The notes beneath the pieces were generated by a model. That model worked only from the letters and a program-made list of their open reading frames with translations. It did not search any database and was not told where the DNA came from. The position numbers and the translations under genes are program-made. This document shows, in pieces, positions 31,492 to 40,592 of a stretch of 64,000 nucleotides of DNA (positions within the stretch are counted from its first letter, which is position 1; the number at the start of each line of letters is the position of its first letter). The stretch comes from Denitromonas iodatirespirans (GTDB taxonomy: Bacteria > Pseudomonadota > Gammaproteobacteria > Burkholderiales > Rhodocyclaceae): the NCBI RefSeq assembly GCF_018524365.1, contig NZ_JAEKFT010000001.1, forward strand, positions 186,001 to 250,000, given 5' to 3'.

Positions 31492-32443
31492 CCCCCAACT
31501 CAACGCCCACGGCGAACTCCAGCACCTGCTGTCCCTCGACGGGCTGCCGCGCGAGATCCTCACCGCCATCCTCGACACCGCCGCGCCCTTCACCGAAGTG
31601 GCCGAGCGGGAGATCAAGAAGCTGCCGATCCTGCGCGGCAAGAGCATCTTCAACCTGTTCTTCGAGAACTCCACGCGCACCCGCACCACCTTCGAGATCG
31701 CCGCCAAGCGGCTGTCGGCCGACGTCATCAACCTCAACGTCGCCACCTCCTCGACCAACAAGGGCGAGACCCTGCTCGACACGGTCGACAACCTGTGCGC
31801 CATGCAGGCCGACATGTTCGTGGTGCGCCATGCCTCGAGCGGCGCGCCCTACCTGATCGCCGAGCACCTGCGCGCCACCGACCGGCACGACATCCACGTG
31901 ATCAACGCCGGCGACGGTCGTCATGCGCACCCCACCCAGGGGCTGCTCGACATGTACACCATCCGCCACTACAAGCAGGACTTCACCAAGCTGGTGGTCG
32001 CCATCGTCGGCGACGTGCTGCACTCGCGCGTGGCCCGCTCGCAGATCGCCGCGCTGACCACCCTCGGCGTGCCCGAAGTGCGCGTCATCGGCCCCAAAAC
32101 CCTGATGCCCACCGGCCTCGACAAGCTCGGCGTGCGCGTCTTCCACGACATGCGCGAAGGCCTGCGCGATGTCGACGTGGTGATGATGCTGCGCCTGCAG
32201 AACGAACGCATGAACGGCCCGCTGCTGCCCAGCGGCCAGGAGTTCTTCAAGGTGTGGGGCCTCACCCCCGACAAGCTCGCCCTCGCCCGCCCGGACGCCA
32301 TCGTCATGCACCCCGGGCCGATGAACCGCGGCGTCGAGATCGACTCCACCGTGGCGGACGGCGCGCAGGCGGTGATTCTCCCGCAGGTCACCTTCGGCAT
32401 CGCCGTGCGCATGGCGGTGATGAGCATGCTGGGCCGCGGCTGA
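31484..32443 (+). CDS. pyrB: Aspartate carbamoyltransferase catalytic subunit
   Basis: Condenses carbamoyl phosphate and aspartate in the committed step of pyrimidine synthesis. 319 residues. The carbamoyl-phosphate loop [19 protein letters not shown], the active-site loop [24 protein letters not shown] and the aspartate-domain [11 protein letters not shown] are all present. No regulatory PyrI gene is nearby. The following gene encodes a dihydroorotase-like protein, the arrangement of class A ATCase, in which an inactive PyrC' is needed to assemble the PyrB oligomer. Confidence 0.97.
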   Translation: MFNPQLNAHGELQHLLSLDGLPREILTAILDTAAPFTEVAEREIKKLPILRGKSIFNLFFENSTRTRTTFEIAAKRLSADVINLNVATSSTNKGETLLDTVDNLCAMQADMFVVRHASSGAPYLIAEHLRATDRHDIHVINAGDGRHAHPTQGLLDMYTIRHYKQDFTKLVVAIVGDVLHSRVARSQIAALTTLGVPEVRVIGPKTLMPTGLDKLGVRVFHDMREGLRDVDVVMMLRLQNERMNGPLLPSGQEFFKVWGLTPDKLALARPDAIVMHPGPMNRGVEIDSTVADGAQAVILPQVTFGIAVRMAVMSMLGRG

Positions 32444-32469
32444 GCGGCCAAGAACATTCGAGCACACAG

Positions 32470-33750
32470 ATGAAGATTCAACTCACCAACGGCCACCTCG
32501 TCGACCCGGCCCACGACATCGACCAGCCGCAGGACCTGTTCATCGCCGACGGCAAGGTCGCCGCCATCGGCCGCGCCCCCGACGGCTTCGTCGCCGATCG
32601 CAGCATCGACGCCAGCGGCCAGGTGGTCTGCCCCGGCCTGGTCGACCTCTCCGCCCGCCTGCGCGAGCCTGGCTTCGAATACCTGGCCACGCTGGAGTCC
32701 GAAATGGAAGCGGCCATGGCCGGCGGCGTCACCAGCCTGGCCATCCCGCCCGACACCGACCCCCCGCTCGACGAGCCCGGCCTGGTCGAGATGCTGTGCT
32801 ATCGCGCCAAGAAGCTCAACCGCGCCCATGTGTACCCGGTCGGCGCGCTCACCGAGCGGCTCGAAGGCAAGCGCCTGTCCGAAATGGCCGAGCTGGTCGA
32901 TGCCGGCTGCGTCGCCTTCAGCCAGGCCAACCACCCGATCCACGATACCCAGGTGCTGTTCTGCGCCCTGCAGTACGCGGCCACCTTCGGCTATCGCGTG
33001 TGGCTCCAGCCGATCACCCCGCATTTCGCCCAGGAAGGCGTGGCGCACGATGGCGAAGTGGCCACCCGGCTCGGCCTGCCCGGCATTCCGACCGCAGCCG
33101 AAACCATCGCCTTGTTCTCCTACATCGAGCTGGCCCGCATGACCGGCGCCAAGCTGCACATCACCCGGCTCTCCAGCGCCGAGGGCCTGGCCCTGGTGCG
33201 CGCCGCCAAGGCCGAGGGGCTGGACATCACCTGCGACGTGTCGATCAATCACCTGCATCTGTCCGACATGGACATCGGCTATTTCAACGCCCACTGCCGG
33301 CTCAACCCGCCGCTGCGCAGCCAGCGCGACCGCGATGCCCTGCAGTCGGGCCTGGCCGAGGGCGACATCGATGCGCTGTGTTCCAACCACTCGCCGGTCG
33401 ACGACGACGGCAAGCAGCTGCCCTTCTCGGAGGCCGAGGCCGGCGCCACCGGCCTCGAGCTGCTGCTGCCGCTGGCGCTCAAATGGGGGCAACAGCGCGG
33501 GCTCGGCCTGATCGACATCCTGCGTCGAGTCACCATCAACCCGGCGCGCATCATCGGCTCCAAGGCCGGCCAGCTGAGCGTCGGCTCGCGCGCCGACATC
33601 TGCATCTTCGACCCGCAGGGCGAGACCACGGTCAATCGCAGCACGCTGCGCAGCCAGGGCAAGAACACGCCCTTCCTCGGGCTCAACCTGCCTGGCCGGG
33701 TGTCCTACACCCTCGTCGAAGGCCAGTTGATGTTCGGCCGGATCGACTGA
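32470..33750 (+). CDS. pyrC': Inactive dihydroorotase-like subunit of ATCase (PyrC')
   Basis: A 426-residue amidohydrolase-fold protein, 26 bases after pyrB. The overall dihydroorotase pattern is clear ([40 protein letters not shown]). However, the zinc-binding HxH of the first strand is lost: the usual DxHxHLREPG reads [10 protein letters not shown]. The late DHAPH motif reads SNHSPVDDD. Zinc-dependent catalysis is therefore not expected. In Pseudomonas and relatives this dead homologue forms the dodecameric ATCase with PyrB. A functional pyrC must lie elsewhere in the genome. Confidence 0.92.
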   Translation: MKIQLTNGHLVDPAHDIDQPQDLFIADGKVAAIGRAPDGFVADRSIDASGQVVCPGLVDLSARLREPGFEYLATLESEMEAAMAGGVTSLAIPPDTDPPLDEPGLVEMLCYRAKKLNRAHVYPVGALTERLEGKRLSEMAELVDAGCVAFSQANHPIHDTQVLFCALQYAATFGYRVWLQPITPHFAQEGVAHDGEVATRLGLPGIPTAAETIALFSYIELARMTGAKLHITRLSSAEGLALVRAAKAEGLDITCDVSINHLHLSDMDIGYFNAHCRLNPPLRSQRDRDALQSGLAEGDIDALCSNHSPVDDDGKQLPFSEAEAGATGLELLLPLALKWGQQRGLGLIDILRRVTINPARIIGSKAGQLSVGSRADICIFDPQGETTVNRSTLRSQGKNTPFLGLNLPGRVSYTLVEGQLMFGRID

Positions 33751-33812
33751 TCCGGGCGCCGTGACAGGCGACCGGCCCCGGCACCTGCCACGCCCCCCAA
33801 GCCGATGGTGTC

Positions 33813-33841
33813 GGCCGGCCCCCATTCAGCGGGGACCGGCC
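33813..33841 (+). terminator. Hairpin downstream of the pyr operon
   Basis: An 11-base stem with one mismatch: GGCCGGCCCCC at 33813-33823 pairs with 33831-33841 around a 7-nt loop. GGTTTGACG rather than a T-run follows. A perfect 16-base palindrome, CGCCCATCGATGGGCG, follows at 33849-33864. It probably ends the algH-pyrC' transcript, perhaps with Rho. Nothing coding was recognised in the rest of 33751-33960. Confidence 0.4.
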
Positions 33842-33968
33842 GGTTTGACGCCCATCGATGGGCGCTCCCGCCTTTCTACTTCTTGCCCGCACGCACGCCG
33901 TCCGCCCGGGCACAACGCCCGCGCAAGAACGAATTCACACTTTTTGACGAATTGCTGGCGAATATTTG

Positions 33969-33997
33969 TTGCGACGCACAAACGCTTGTTCTATAGT
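33969..33997 (+). promoter_or_regulatory. Sigma-70 promoter of a short non-coding transcript
   Basis: TTGCGA (33969-33974) and TATAGT (33992-33997) are separated by exactly 17 bases, in a locally AT-rich stretch. Predicted transcription start is about 34003-34005. No coding sequence begins before the strong terminator at 34041. Confidence 0.6.
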
Positions 33998-34003
33998 TGA
34001 ACC

Positions 34004-34070
34004 GTCTCCTCCACCCGAACCAAACATTGGTGTGGATTTAAACCCGAGTCTCATGACTCGGGTTTTTTTT
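34004..34070 (+). ncRNA. Candidate small RNA (~67 nt) with anti-Shine-Dalgarno segment and intrinsic terminator
   Basis: The predicted transcript begins just after a consensus-like promoter. Its 5' end carries CUCCUCC (34006-34012), complementary to GGAGGAG. A first hairpin has arms CCAC (34011-34014) with GUGG (34032-34035), and ACCAA (34019-34023) with UUGGU (34027-34031), with a 4-nt bulge. A classic terminator follows: AACCCGAGTC/GACTCGGGTT, loop TCAT, then eight T (34063-34070). There is no open frame. The layout resembles the short anti-SD 'toxic' sRNAs reported in betaproteobacteria, but I cannot confirm family membership from sequence reading alone. Confidence 0.6.
34041..34070 (+). 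terminator. Intrinsic terminator
   Basis: Perfect 10-base stem (34041-34050 with 34055-34064... read as AACCCGAGTC and GACTCGGGTT), tetraloop TCAT, and a run of T to 34070. It is the strongest Rho-independent terminator in the window and forms the 3' end of the candidate small RNA. Confidence 0.85.
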
Positions 34071-34116
34071 GTCTACGGTTCGCACCGCGCCGAACCCCCG
34101 CAGGCCGCGCTGTAAC

Positions 34117-34308
34117 TCAGGCTTGTGGTTTTACGCGTTCCAGCTCGCGTAGCCTGAGCACACGTCGCTGGACCTTGCCGGTGGTGGTCATCGGCAAGGC
34201 GTCGATGAACTCGATCTCCTTCGGATACTCGTAGGGCGCCAACTGGCCGCGCACATGTTGCTGCAGTGCGTCGACCAGTGCCGGGCTGGCGTCGAAGCCT
34301 TCGGCCAG
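34117..34308 (-). pseudogene. 3' fragment of an acyl-CoA synthetase gene
   Basis: This encodes only the last ~60 residues of an AMP-forming ligase: GFDASPALVDALQQHVRGQL through MTTTGKVQRRVLRLRELER, including the A10 catalytic Lys. It has no adenylation domain. It is fused in frame to the tail of the damaged tetR gene upstream. Over 143 bases it is nearly identical to the end of the intact gene at 40593-42236, while its last ~16 codons differ (RELERVKPQA against REIERAGG). It is a duplicated remnant, not a functional gene. Confidence 0.85.
34166..34308. repeat. 143-bp direct repeat, copy 1 (acyl-CoA synthetase 3' segment)
   Basis: Matches 40636-40778 in the same orientation at a constant offset of 6470 bases, with two mismatches (34261 and 34279). 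The upstream boundary is abrupt at 34308/34309, where tetR sequence begins. The two copies flank the whole RND efflux operon. Confidence 0.95.
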
Positions 34309-34721
34309 GATCTCGACATCCAGCGCGGCGAAATCACGGCCGAGCTTGGCGGTAAGGCTTTCTCCCGCCCGTCCGAGCGTGGCATCGAGCACGTCGGGCG
34401 CATTGCGCATGGCCTCCACCCGCGTCGGGATGACATCGACCTTTTTCGGACGATCCCCTCGATGATCGCCTCTTTATTCTCGAAATGGTGATACACATGG
34501 CCGGGGCTCATTCCGGCGCGCGCACAGATCTTGGAGATGCTCGCGGTATGGAATCCGAATTCCTGGCAGCAGGCCTCGGCCGCCGCCAGAATCCGCGCGC
34601 GTCGGCTTTTGTCGTCGCGAGAGGAACGCGGGCCAGGGTGTGCATGTCTGCCTATGCAAAGTTGGGTAAAGGCGCCGCGAGCGACACGGCAGCCTGATCG
34701 ACCGCAACATAAAATGAACAC
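34309..34721 (-). pseudogene. Truncated, frameshifted TetR/AcrR repressor of the RND operon
   Basis: The DNA-binding half is clear: RARILAAAEACCQEFGFHTA, then ISKICARAGMSPGHVYHHFE and NKEAIIEGIVRK. At the five-A run on the minus strand (34442-34446) the frame breaks: VDVIPTRVEAMRNAPDVLDA continues in another frame, and one added base would restore it. About 45 residues later TetR sequence stops and acyl-CoA synthetase sequence begins. Most of the ligand domain is missing. No in-frame start near the helix-turn-helix is seen other than 34721, which would overlap the adaptor gene's leader. It lies divergent from the efflux operon, as AcrR/MexR-type repressors usually do. Confidence 0.85.
34641..34658. 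promoter_or_regulatory. Candidate operator between tetR remnant and efflux operon
   Basis: TGCAT and ATGCA are inverted around eight bases (TGCATGTCTGCCTATGCA) upstream of the adaptor gene and within the 5' end of the tetR remnant. The position fits a binding site for the lost repressor. The evidence is only symmetry and location. Confidence 0.3.
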
Positions 34722-34785
34722 TCAAACTCGGATGAACATCCCCTCCTCGCCCCCCGGCACCAACACTTCTGCCAAGGCTCTCTCC

Positions 34786-35982
34786 ATGCCCCGTCCACCC
34801 CGCCTCGCCCTCGTCGTGCTGGCCCTCGCCAGCGCCTTCGTCCTGTCCGCCTGCGGCAACACCACAGGCCAGGACAATGCCCAGCCCGGCGGCCCCCGCA
34901 AACCGACTGTCACGGTCATCGAAGCCCAGGCCACGACGGTACCGCTGACCACCGAATTGCCCGGGCGCACCAGCCCCTATCTCGTCGCGGAGATCCGCCC
35001 GCAGGTCAGCGGCATCATCCAGAAGCGGCTGTTCACCGAGGGCGGTCAGGTCCGGGCGGGTCAGCCGCTCTACCAGATCGATCCGGCCACCTACGAAGCC
35101 AGTGTCGACAGCGCCCGTGCGACGCTGGCACGCGCAGAGGCCACGCTGACGCGGGCCCGCCTGAGTGCGCGCCGCCATGCGGAGCTGGTCAAGGTCGAAG
35201 CGGTCAGCTCCCAGGCCAATGACGATGCCCAGGCCGCACTGGCACAGGCCGAGGCCGATGTGGCCGCCGCGCGGGCCGCCCTCAAGAGCAGCCAGGTCAA
35301 CCTCGACTACACCCGCCTGGCCAGCCCGATCACCGGCCGCATCGGCCGCTCTACCGTCACCCGCGGCGCGCTCGTCACCGCCAACCAGGCCGCCGCCCTG
35401 GCCACGGTCCAGCAACTCGACCCGATCTATGTCGACCTGACCCAGTCGACCGCCGAACTACTCGCCCTTCGCGACCAGGTGGCCGCCGGCAAGGTGGAGA
35501 CCGCGCACGGTGCGGTGCCGGTGACGCTGGTCCTCGACAACGGCCGCGAATACGAGCATGCCGGCACTCTCGCCTTCTCCGAGGTCACGGTGGACGAAAG
35601 TACCGGCAGCGTGACGCTGCGCGCGGAAGTCGCCAACCCCGACGGGGTTCTGCTGCCCGGCATGTACGTGCGCGCGCGCATCGCCCAGGGCCGCGCCACG
35701 CACGCCGTGCTGGTGCCGCACAAGGCGATGTCCCGTGATCCCCGCGGCCAGGCCGTGGTGATGATCGTCAACGGCGACGGCAAGGTCGAAGCGCGCAAAG
35801 TAACCGCCGAGCACAGCCGCGGCGACCAGTGGATCGTCACCGACGGGCTCGCCGGCGGCGAGCGGATCATCATCGAGGGCTTGCAGAAGGTGCGTGCCGG
35901 CGCCGACGTGACGGCCGAGCCCGCACCAGCGCCGGCCGAGACGGCCGCAGCGGACCAGGCCCCTCGTCCGGCCGCGAACTGA
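34786..35982 (+). CDS. RND efflux periplasmic adaptor (AcrA/MexA-like lipoprotein)
   Basis: A membrane-fusion protein of a tripartite multidrug pump, 398 residues from this start. The lipoprotein signal [17 protein letters not shown] ends at the lipobox Cys. The barrel-lipoyl-hairpin layout is visible: [20 protein letters not shown], an Ala/Arg-rich alpha-hairpin ([20 protein letters not shown]), [20 protein letters not shown] and [14 protein letters not shown]. ATGs at 34714 and 34732 are also in frame, but the signal peptide begins naturally at 34786, with AAGG 9 bases upstream. It is followed 10 bases later by the pump gene. Confidence 0.93.
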   Translation: MPRPPRLALVVLALASAFVLSACGNTTGQDNAQPGGPRKPTVTVIEAQATTVPLTTELPGRTSPYLVAEIRPQVSGIIQKRLFTEGGQVRAGQPLYQIDPATYEASVDSARATLARAEATLTRARLSARRHAELVKVEAVSSQANDDAQAALAQAEADVAAARAALKSSQVNLDYTRLASPITGRIGRSTVTRGALVTANQAAALATVQQLDPIYVDLTQSTAELLALRDQVAAGKVETAHGAVPVTLVLDNGREYEHAGTLAFSEVTVDESTGSVTLRAEVANPDGVLLPGMYVRARIAQGRATHAVLVPHKAMSRDPRGQAVVMIVNGDGKVEARKVTAEHSRGDQWIVTDGLAGGERIIIEGLQKVRAGADVTAEPAPAPAETAAADQAPRPAAN

Positions 35983-35992
35983 GGAGCCGACC

Positions 35993-38900
35993 ATGGCCCG
36001 CTTCTTCATCGACCGCCCCATCTTCGCCTGGGTGATCGCCATCGTCATCATGCTCGCGGGGGCACTCGCGATCGTGAACCTGCCGGTTGCCCAGTATCCA
36101 TCGATCGCCCCACCGGCCATCGCCATCAACGCCAGCTACCCGGGCGCGTCGGCCAAGACCGCCGAGGACTCGGTGACCCAGGTCATCGAGCAGAAGCTCA
36201 CCGGCATCGACGGCCTGCTCTACATCGGCTCGACCACCGACTCGTTCGGCAATGTGACCATCACCCTCACTTTCGACGCCGACACCGACCCGGACATCGC
36301 CCAGGTACAGACGCAGAACAAGGTGCAGCAGGCGCTGCCCCTGCTGCCCCAGGCGGTGCAGAACCAGGGGGTGACGGTCGCCAAGTCGGCCCGCAACTTC
36401 CTGATGGTGGCCGGCTTCGTGTCCGAGGACGGCCGACTCGACGCGGTCGACCTGTCCGACTTCCTGGTGTCGTCCGTGCAGGACGCGATCTCACGGGTGG
36501 ACGGGGTCGGCGAAGTCACGGTGTTCGGCTCCCAGTACGCCATGCGCATCTGGCTCGACCCGGACAAGCTCCACAAGTACCGGCTCGCCACCGCCGATGT
36601 CACCGCCGCGGTGGCCGCACAGAACACCCAGGTCTCGGCCGGCCAGCTCGGCGGCGCGCCGGCCGTGCCGGGGCAAGGCTTCAGCGCCACGATCACCGCG
36701 CAGAGCCGCCTGCAGACGGTGTCGCAGTTCGAGGACATCCTGCTGCGCAGCGCCCAGGACGGCGGCGAGGTGCGCCTGCGCGACGTGGCACGGATCGAGA
36801 TCGGGGCGCAGAGCTACGAGACCGTGGCCCGCTTCAACGGCCAGCCGGCCGCCGGCATGGGCATCCGCCTGGCCTCGGGAGCCAATGCGCTGGAGACCGC
36901 CGACCGCATCCGCGCCAAGCTCGACGAGATGGCACCCTACTTCCCGGCCGGCGTGAAATACGTGATCCCCTACGACACCACGCCCTTCGTGCGCATCTCC
37001 ATCGAGGAAGTGGTCAAGACCCTGGTCGAGGCGGTGATCCTCGTCTTCCTGGTGATGTACCTGTTCCTGCAGAACTTCCGCGCCACGCTGATCCCCACCA
37101 TCGCCGTGCCGGTGGTGCTGCTGGGCACCTTTGCCGTCATGCAGGCCTTCGGCTTCTCGATCAACACGCTGACCATGTTCGGCATGGTGCTGGCCATTGG
37201 CCTACTGGTCGACGACGCCATCGTGGTGGTGGAAAACGTCGAGCGTGTGATGAGCGAGGAAGGCCTGCCGCCCAAGGAGGCGACCAAGCGCTCCATGGGC
37301 CAGATCACCGGCGCGCTGGTGGGCATCGGCCTGGTGCTGTCCGCGGTGTTCGTGCCGATGGCCTTCTTCGGCGGCTCGACCGGCGTCATCTACCGCCAGT
37401 TCTCGATCACCATCGTCGCCGCCATGGCATTGTCGGTGCTGGTCGCCATCGTGTTCACGCCGGCGCTGTGCGCCACCATGCTCAAACCGGTCAAGAAGGG
37501 CCACGAGCATGGCGAAGGCAGCCTGTTCAGCGGCTTCTTCCACTGGTTCAACGTCCAGTTCGGGCGCGCCACGCTGCGCTACGAGTCGGCCGTGGCCGGC
37601 ATGATCAAGCGCTCGCTGCGCTTCTTGCTCATCTTCGGCGTCATCGTCGGCCTGCTCGGTTTTCTCTTCGTGCGCCTGCCCACCGCCTTCCTGCCTGAGG
37701 AAGACCAGGGAGTGATGTTCACCCAGGTCGTCCTGCCCGCCGGTGCCACCCAAGAGCGCACGCTCGAGGTCCTGCGCAAGGTCGAGAAGCAGTTCCTCGT
37801 CGAGGAGCGCGACACCGTGCGCGCACTGTTCACCGTCGCCGGCTTCAGTTTTGCCGGCCGCGGGCAGAACATGGGCATCGGTTTCGTCAACCTGCAGCCC
37901 TGGGACGAGCGCACCGCGCCGGGGCAGGACGTGGTCTCTCTGCAAGGCCGGGCGATGGCCGCCTTCTCGCGCATCCGCGAGGCCATGGTCTTCGCCTTCG
38001 TACCGCCCGCCGTGCTCGAACTGGGCACCTCCGGCGGCTTCACCATGGAGTTGCAGGACCGCGCAGGCCTCGGCCATGACGCCCTGCTCCAGGCGCGCAA
38101 CCAGCTGCTCGGCCTGGCCGCGCAGGACCCGCGCCTGGCCGGCGTGCGCCCCAACGGCCAGGAAGACACCCCGCAGTTCAAGCTCGACATCGACCTGCGC
38201 AAGGCCGGCGCGCTGGGCGTCAGCCCGTCCGACATCAACAGCACCCTGGCCACCGCCTGGGGCGGCACCTATGTGAACGACTTCGTCGACCGGGGCCGCA
38301 TCAAGCGGGTGTATGTCCAGGCGGACGCGCCCGCGCGCATGACGCCCGACGACGTCAACAAATGGTATGTGCGCAACAGCAGCGGCGAGATGGTGCCGTT
38401 CTCGGCCTTCGCCAGCACGCGCTGGGTCTTCGGCCCGCAGCGGCTCGAACGCTTCAATGGCCAGCCGGCGATGCAGATCCAGGGTGCCGCGGCACCCGGC
38501 TACTCCTCCGGCGAGGCGATGGCGGCCATGTCCGAGCTGGTCGGCAAGCTGCCGCCCGGCATCGGCTACGCCTGGTCGGGCACTTCCTACCAGGAACAGC
38601 AATCGGGCGACCAGGCCCCGGCGCTGCTCGCCCTGTCGCTGCTCATCGTGTTCCTGTGCCTGGCCGCGCTGTACGAGAGCTGGTCGATACCGTTCGCGGT
38701 GATGCTGGTGGTGCCGCTCGGCGTGCTCGGCGCGGTGCTGGCGGCAACCGGGCGCGGGCTGTCCAACGACATCTATTTCCAGGTCGGCCTGCTGGCCACC
38801 ATCGGCCTGTCGGCGAAGAACGCGATCCTGATCGTCGAATTCGCCAAGGCGCAGATCGAGGAGGCCGGCAAGCCGCTGGTCGACGCCACGCTCGAAGCGG

Positions 38901-39151
38901 TGCGCATGCGCCTGCGCCCCATCCTCATGACCTCGCTGGCCTTCGGCTTCGGCGTGCTGCCGCTGGCGCTGGCCAGCGGCGCCGGCGCCGGCAGCCAGAA
39001 CGCCATCGGCACCGGCGTGCTCGGCGGCGTGATCGCGGCCACCGCGCTGGGCATCTTCTTCGTCCCGCTGTTTTTCGTCGTCATCAAACGGGTTTTCTCG
39101 CGCCATACCGACCACCCGGTGGCCGATACCCAGCCGCAGGAGGCCAACTGA
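35993..39151 (+). CDS. RND multidrug efflux pump (AcrB/MexB-like, HAE1 family)
   Basis: A proton-driven inner-membrane exporter of 1052 residues, the usual HAE1 length. It opens with [20 protein letters not shown]. The TM4 proton-relay region is [20 protein letters not shown], with the paired Asp residues. [37 protein letters not shown] and [17 protein letters not shown] are also typical. Twelve transmembrane helices and two large periplasmic loops fit. A good AGGAG lies 7 bases before the ATG. Substrates are probably hydrophobic drugs, dyes or solvents. With its TetR repressor broken, it may be expressed constitutively. Confidence 0.96.
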   Translation: MARFFIDRPIFAWVIAIVIMLAGALAIVNLPVAQYPSIAPPAIAINASYPGASAKTAEDSVTQVIEQKLTGIDGLLYIGSTTDSFGNVTITLTFDADTDPDIAQVQTQNKVQQALPLLPQAVQNQGVTVAKSARNFLMVAGFVSEDGRLDAVDLSDFLVSSVQDAISRVDGVGEVTVFGSQYAMRIWLDPDKLHKYRLATADVTAAVAAQNTQVSAGQLGGAPAVPGQGFSATITAQSRLQTVSQFEDILLRSAQDGGEVRLRDVARIEIGAQSYETVARFNGQPAAGMGIRLASGANALETADRIRAKLDEMAPYFPAGVKYVIPYDTTPFVRISIEEVVKTLVEAVILVFLVMYLFLQNFRATLIPTIAVPVVLLGTFAVMQAFGFSINTLTMFGMVLAIGLLVDDAIVVVENVERVMSEEGLPPKEATKRSMGQITGALVGIGLVLSAVFVPMAFFGGSTGVIYRQFSITIVAAMALSVLVAIVFTPALCATMLKPVKKGHEHGEGSLFSGFFHWFNVQFGRATLRYESAVAGMIKRSLRFLLIFGVIVGLLGFLFVRLPTAFLPEEDQGVMFTQVVLPAGATQERTLEVLRKVEKQFLVEERDTVRALFTVAGFSFAGRGQNMGIGFVNLQPWDERTAPGQDVVSLQGRAMAAFSRIREAMVFAFVPPAVLELGTSGGFTMELQDRAGLGHDALLQARNQLLGLAAQDPRLAGVRPNGQEDTPQFKLDIDLRKAGALGVSPSDINSTLATAWGGTYVNDFVDRGRIKRVYVQADAPARMTPDDVNKWYVRNSSGEMVPFSAFASTRWVFGPQRLERFNGQPAMQIQGAAAPGYSSGEAMAAMSELVGKLPPGIGYAWSGTSYQEQQSGDQAPALLALSLLIVFLCLAALYESWSIPFAVMLVVPLGVLGAVLAATGRGLSNDIYFQVGLLATIGLSAKNAILIVEFAKAQIEEAGKPLVDATLEAVRMRLRPILMTSLAFGFGVLPLALASGAGAGSQNAIGTGVLGGVIAATALGIFFVPLFFVVIKRVFSRHTDHPVADTQPQEAN

Positions 39152-39152
39152 C

Positions 39153-40577
39153 ATGCGCCGATCGACCCTTCGCCTGCGTCCGCTGTGGCCGGCCCTGCTG
39201 GCAATGAGTCTGTCCGCCTGCGCCTCGTTGGCGCCACCCTACACCCGCCCGGACGCCCCGGTTGCCGCCCAGTGGCCGGCCGGCACGGCGGGCCCGGACA
39301 CGGCCGAGCAGCCCGCCGCGCGGCAGATCGCATGGCGCGACTACTTCCCCGATCCGCGTCTGCAGCAGCTCATCGCCGCGGCGCTTGAGAACAACCGCGA
39401 CCTGCGCGTCGCAGCGCTCAACATCGCGTCGGCGCGCGCCCAGTACCGGATCCGGCGCGCCGACGGCATCCCCGTCGTGAGCGGCGACGCGGATCAGAGC
39501 GTGGTGCGCACCCCCGGCGACCTCACCAACTCGGGCGAGCCGTCGATCAACCGCCAGTATGAGGTGGGCCTGGGCGTGAGCTGGGAGATCGACCTGTTCG
39601 GCCGCATCCGCAGCCTCCAGGCACAGGCGCTTGAGACCTACCTCGCCACCGAGGAAGCCCACCGCGCCACCCAGATGAGCCTGATCGCCGAAGTGGCCAA
39701 CGCCTGGCTCGCACTCGCGGCCGACCGTGCCCGGCTGGCCCTCGCCCAGCGCACCGACGAGACCCAGGCCAAGTCGCTCGAACTGACGCAACGGCGGGTC
39801 GAGCTGGGCGCAGCCTCGCGCTTGGACCTGAGCCAGCTTCAGACCACCACGGCACGCGCGCGCGCCGACCTGGCAGCCGCCCGGGCGCAGGTGCTTCAGG
39901 ACCACAACGCGCTGGCGCTGCTCGTCGGCGCACCGCTCGACGCCGCCCTGCTGCCGACCACGCTCGCGGACGTGCAGCAGCCGACCGCCGAGCTGCCCGC
40001 CGGGCTGCCCTCCGAGGTGCTGATCGCGCGCCCGGACGTCCGCCAGGCCGAGCGCCAGCTGCGCGCCGCCCATGCCAATATCGGCGCCGCCCGTGCCGCC
40101 TTCTTCCCGAGCATTCAGCTGACCGGTGGGCTCGGCACGGCCAGCGCCAGCCTGGACGGTCTGTTCGAATCGGGCAGCCGCGCCTGGCGCTTCATCCCCA
40201 GCCTCACGGTGCCAATCTTCAATGCCGGGGCCCTGCGTGCCAGCCTGGACGTGGCCCAACTGCAGCGTGACATCAACATCGCCCGCTACGAGCAGGCCAT
40301 CCAGGCCGCGTTTGCCGAGGTGGCCGACGCACTGGCCGTGCGCGCCACCCTCACCGAGCGGGTCGATGCGGTCGAATCGCTGGTGGCCGCCGCCCGGGAA
40401 ACCTTCCGCCTCGCCGATGCCCGCTACCAGAACGGCCTGGACAGCTCTCTGGCCCAGCTCGACGCCCAGCGCACGCTGTACGCTGCCGAGCAGGAGCTGA
40501 TCGCCGTGCAGCGCCTCGCCGCCAGCAACAAGGTGGATCTCTACAAGGCGATGGGCGGGGGCTGGCTGGCGCCCTGA
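39153..40577 (+). CDS. RND efflux outer-membrane lipoprotein (OprM/NodT family)
   Basis: The channel component of the pump, 474 residues, one base after the pump gene. The lipoprotein signal ends at LSAC (Cys 23). Two OEP repeats are present: WRDYFPDPRLQQLIAAALEN and EIDLFGRIRSLQAQA in the first, VLIARPDVRQAERQLRAAHANIGAARAAFFPSIQLTGG region and RYQNGLDSSLAQLDAQRTLY in the second. These are the family's alpha-barrel landmarks. It completes the adaptor-pump-channel operon and ends 15 bases before the convergent acyl-CoA synthetase. Confidence 0.95.
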   Translation: MRRSTLRLRPLWPALLAMSLSACASLAPPYTRPDAPVAAQWPAGTAGPDTAEQPAARQIAWRDYFPDPRLQQLIAAALENNRDLRVAALNIASARAQYRIRRADGIPVVSGDADQSVVRTPGDLTNSGEPSINRQYEVGLGVSWEIDLFGRIRSLQAQALETYLATEEAHRATQMSLIAEVANAWLALAADRARLALAQRTDETQAKSLELTQRRVELGAASRLDLSQLQTTTARARADLAAARAQVLQDHNALALLVGAPLDAALLPTTLADVQQPTAELPAGLPSEVLIARPDVRQAERQLRAAHANIGAARAAFFPSIQLTGGLGTASASLDGLFESGSRAWRFIPSLTVPIFNAGALRASLDVAQLQRDINIARYEQAIQAAFAEVADALAVRATLTERVDAVESLVAAARETFRLADARYQNGLDSSLAQLDAQRTLYAAEQELIAVQRLAASNKVDLYKAMGGGWLAP

Positions 40578-40592
40578 GCGCGCGGCGCCGGC

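Noticed and set aside
34188-34721. Intact TetR gene in the helix-turn-helix frame
   Set aside because: After IVRK the frame reads low-complexity Arg/Ser/Trp sequence, while the sensible continuation is in another frame and then becomes acyl-CoA synthetase.
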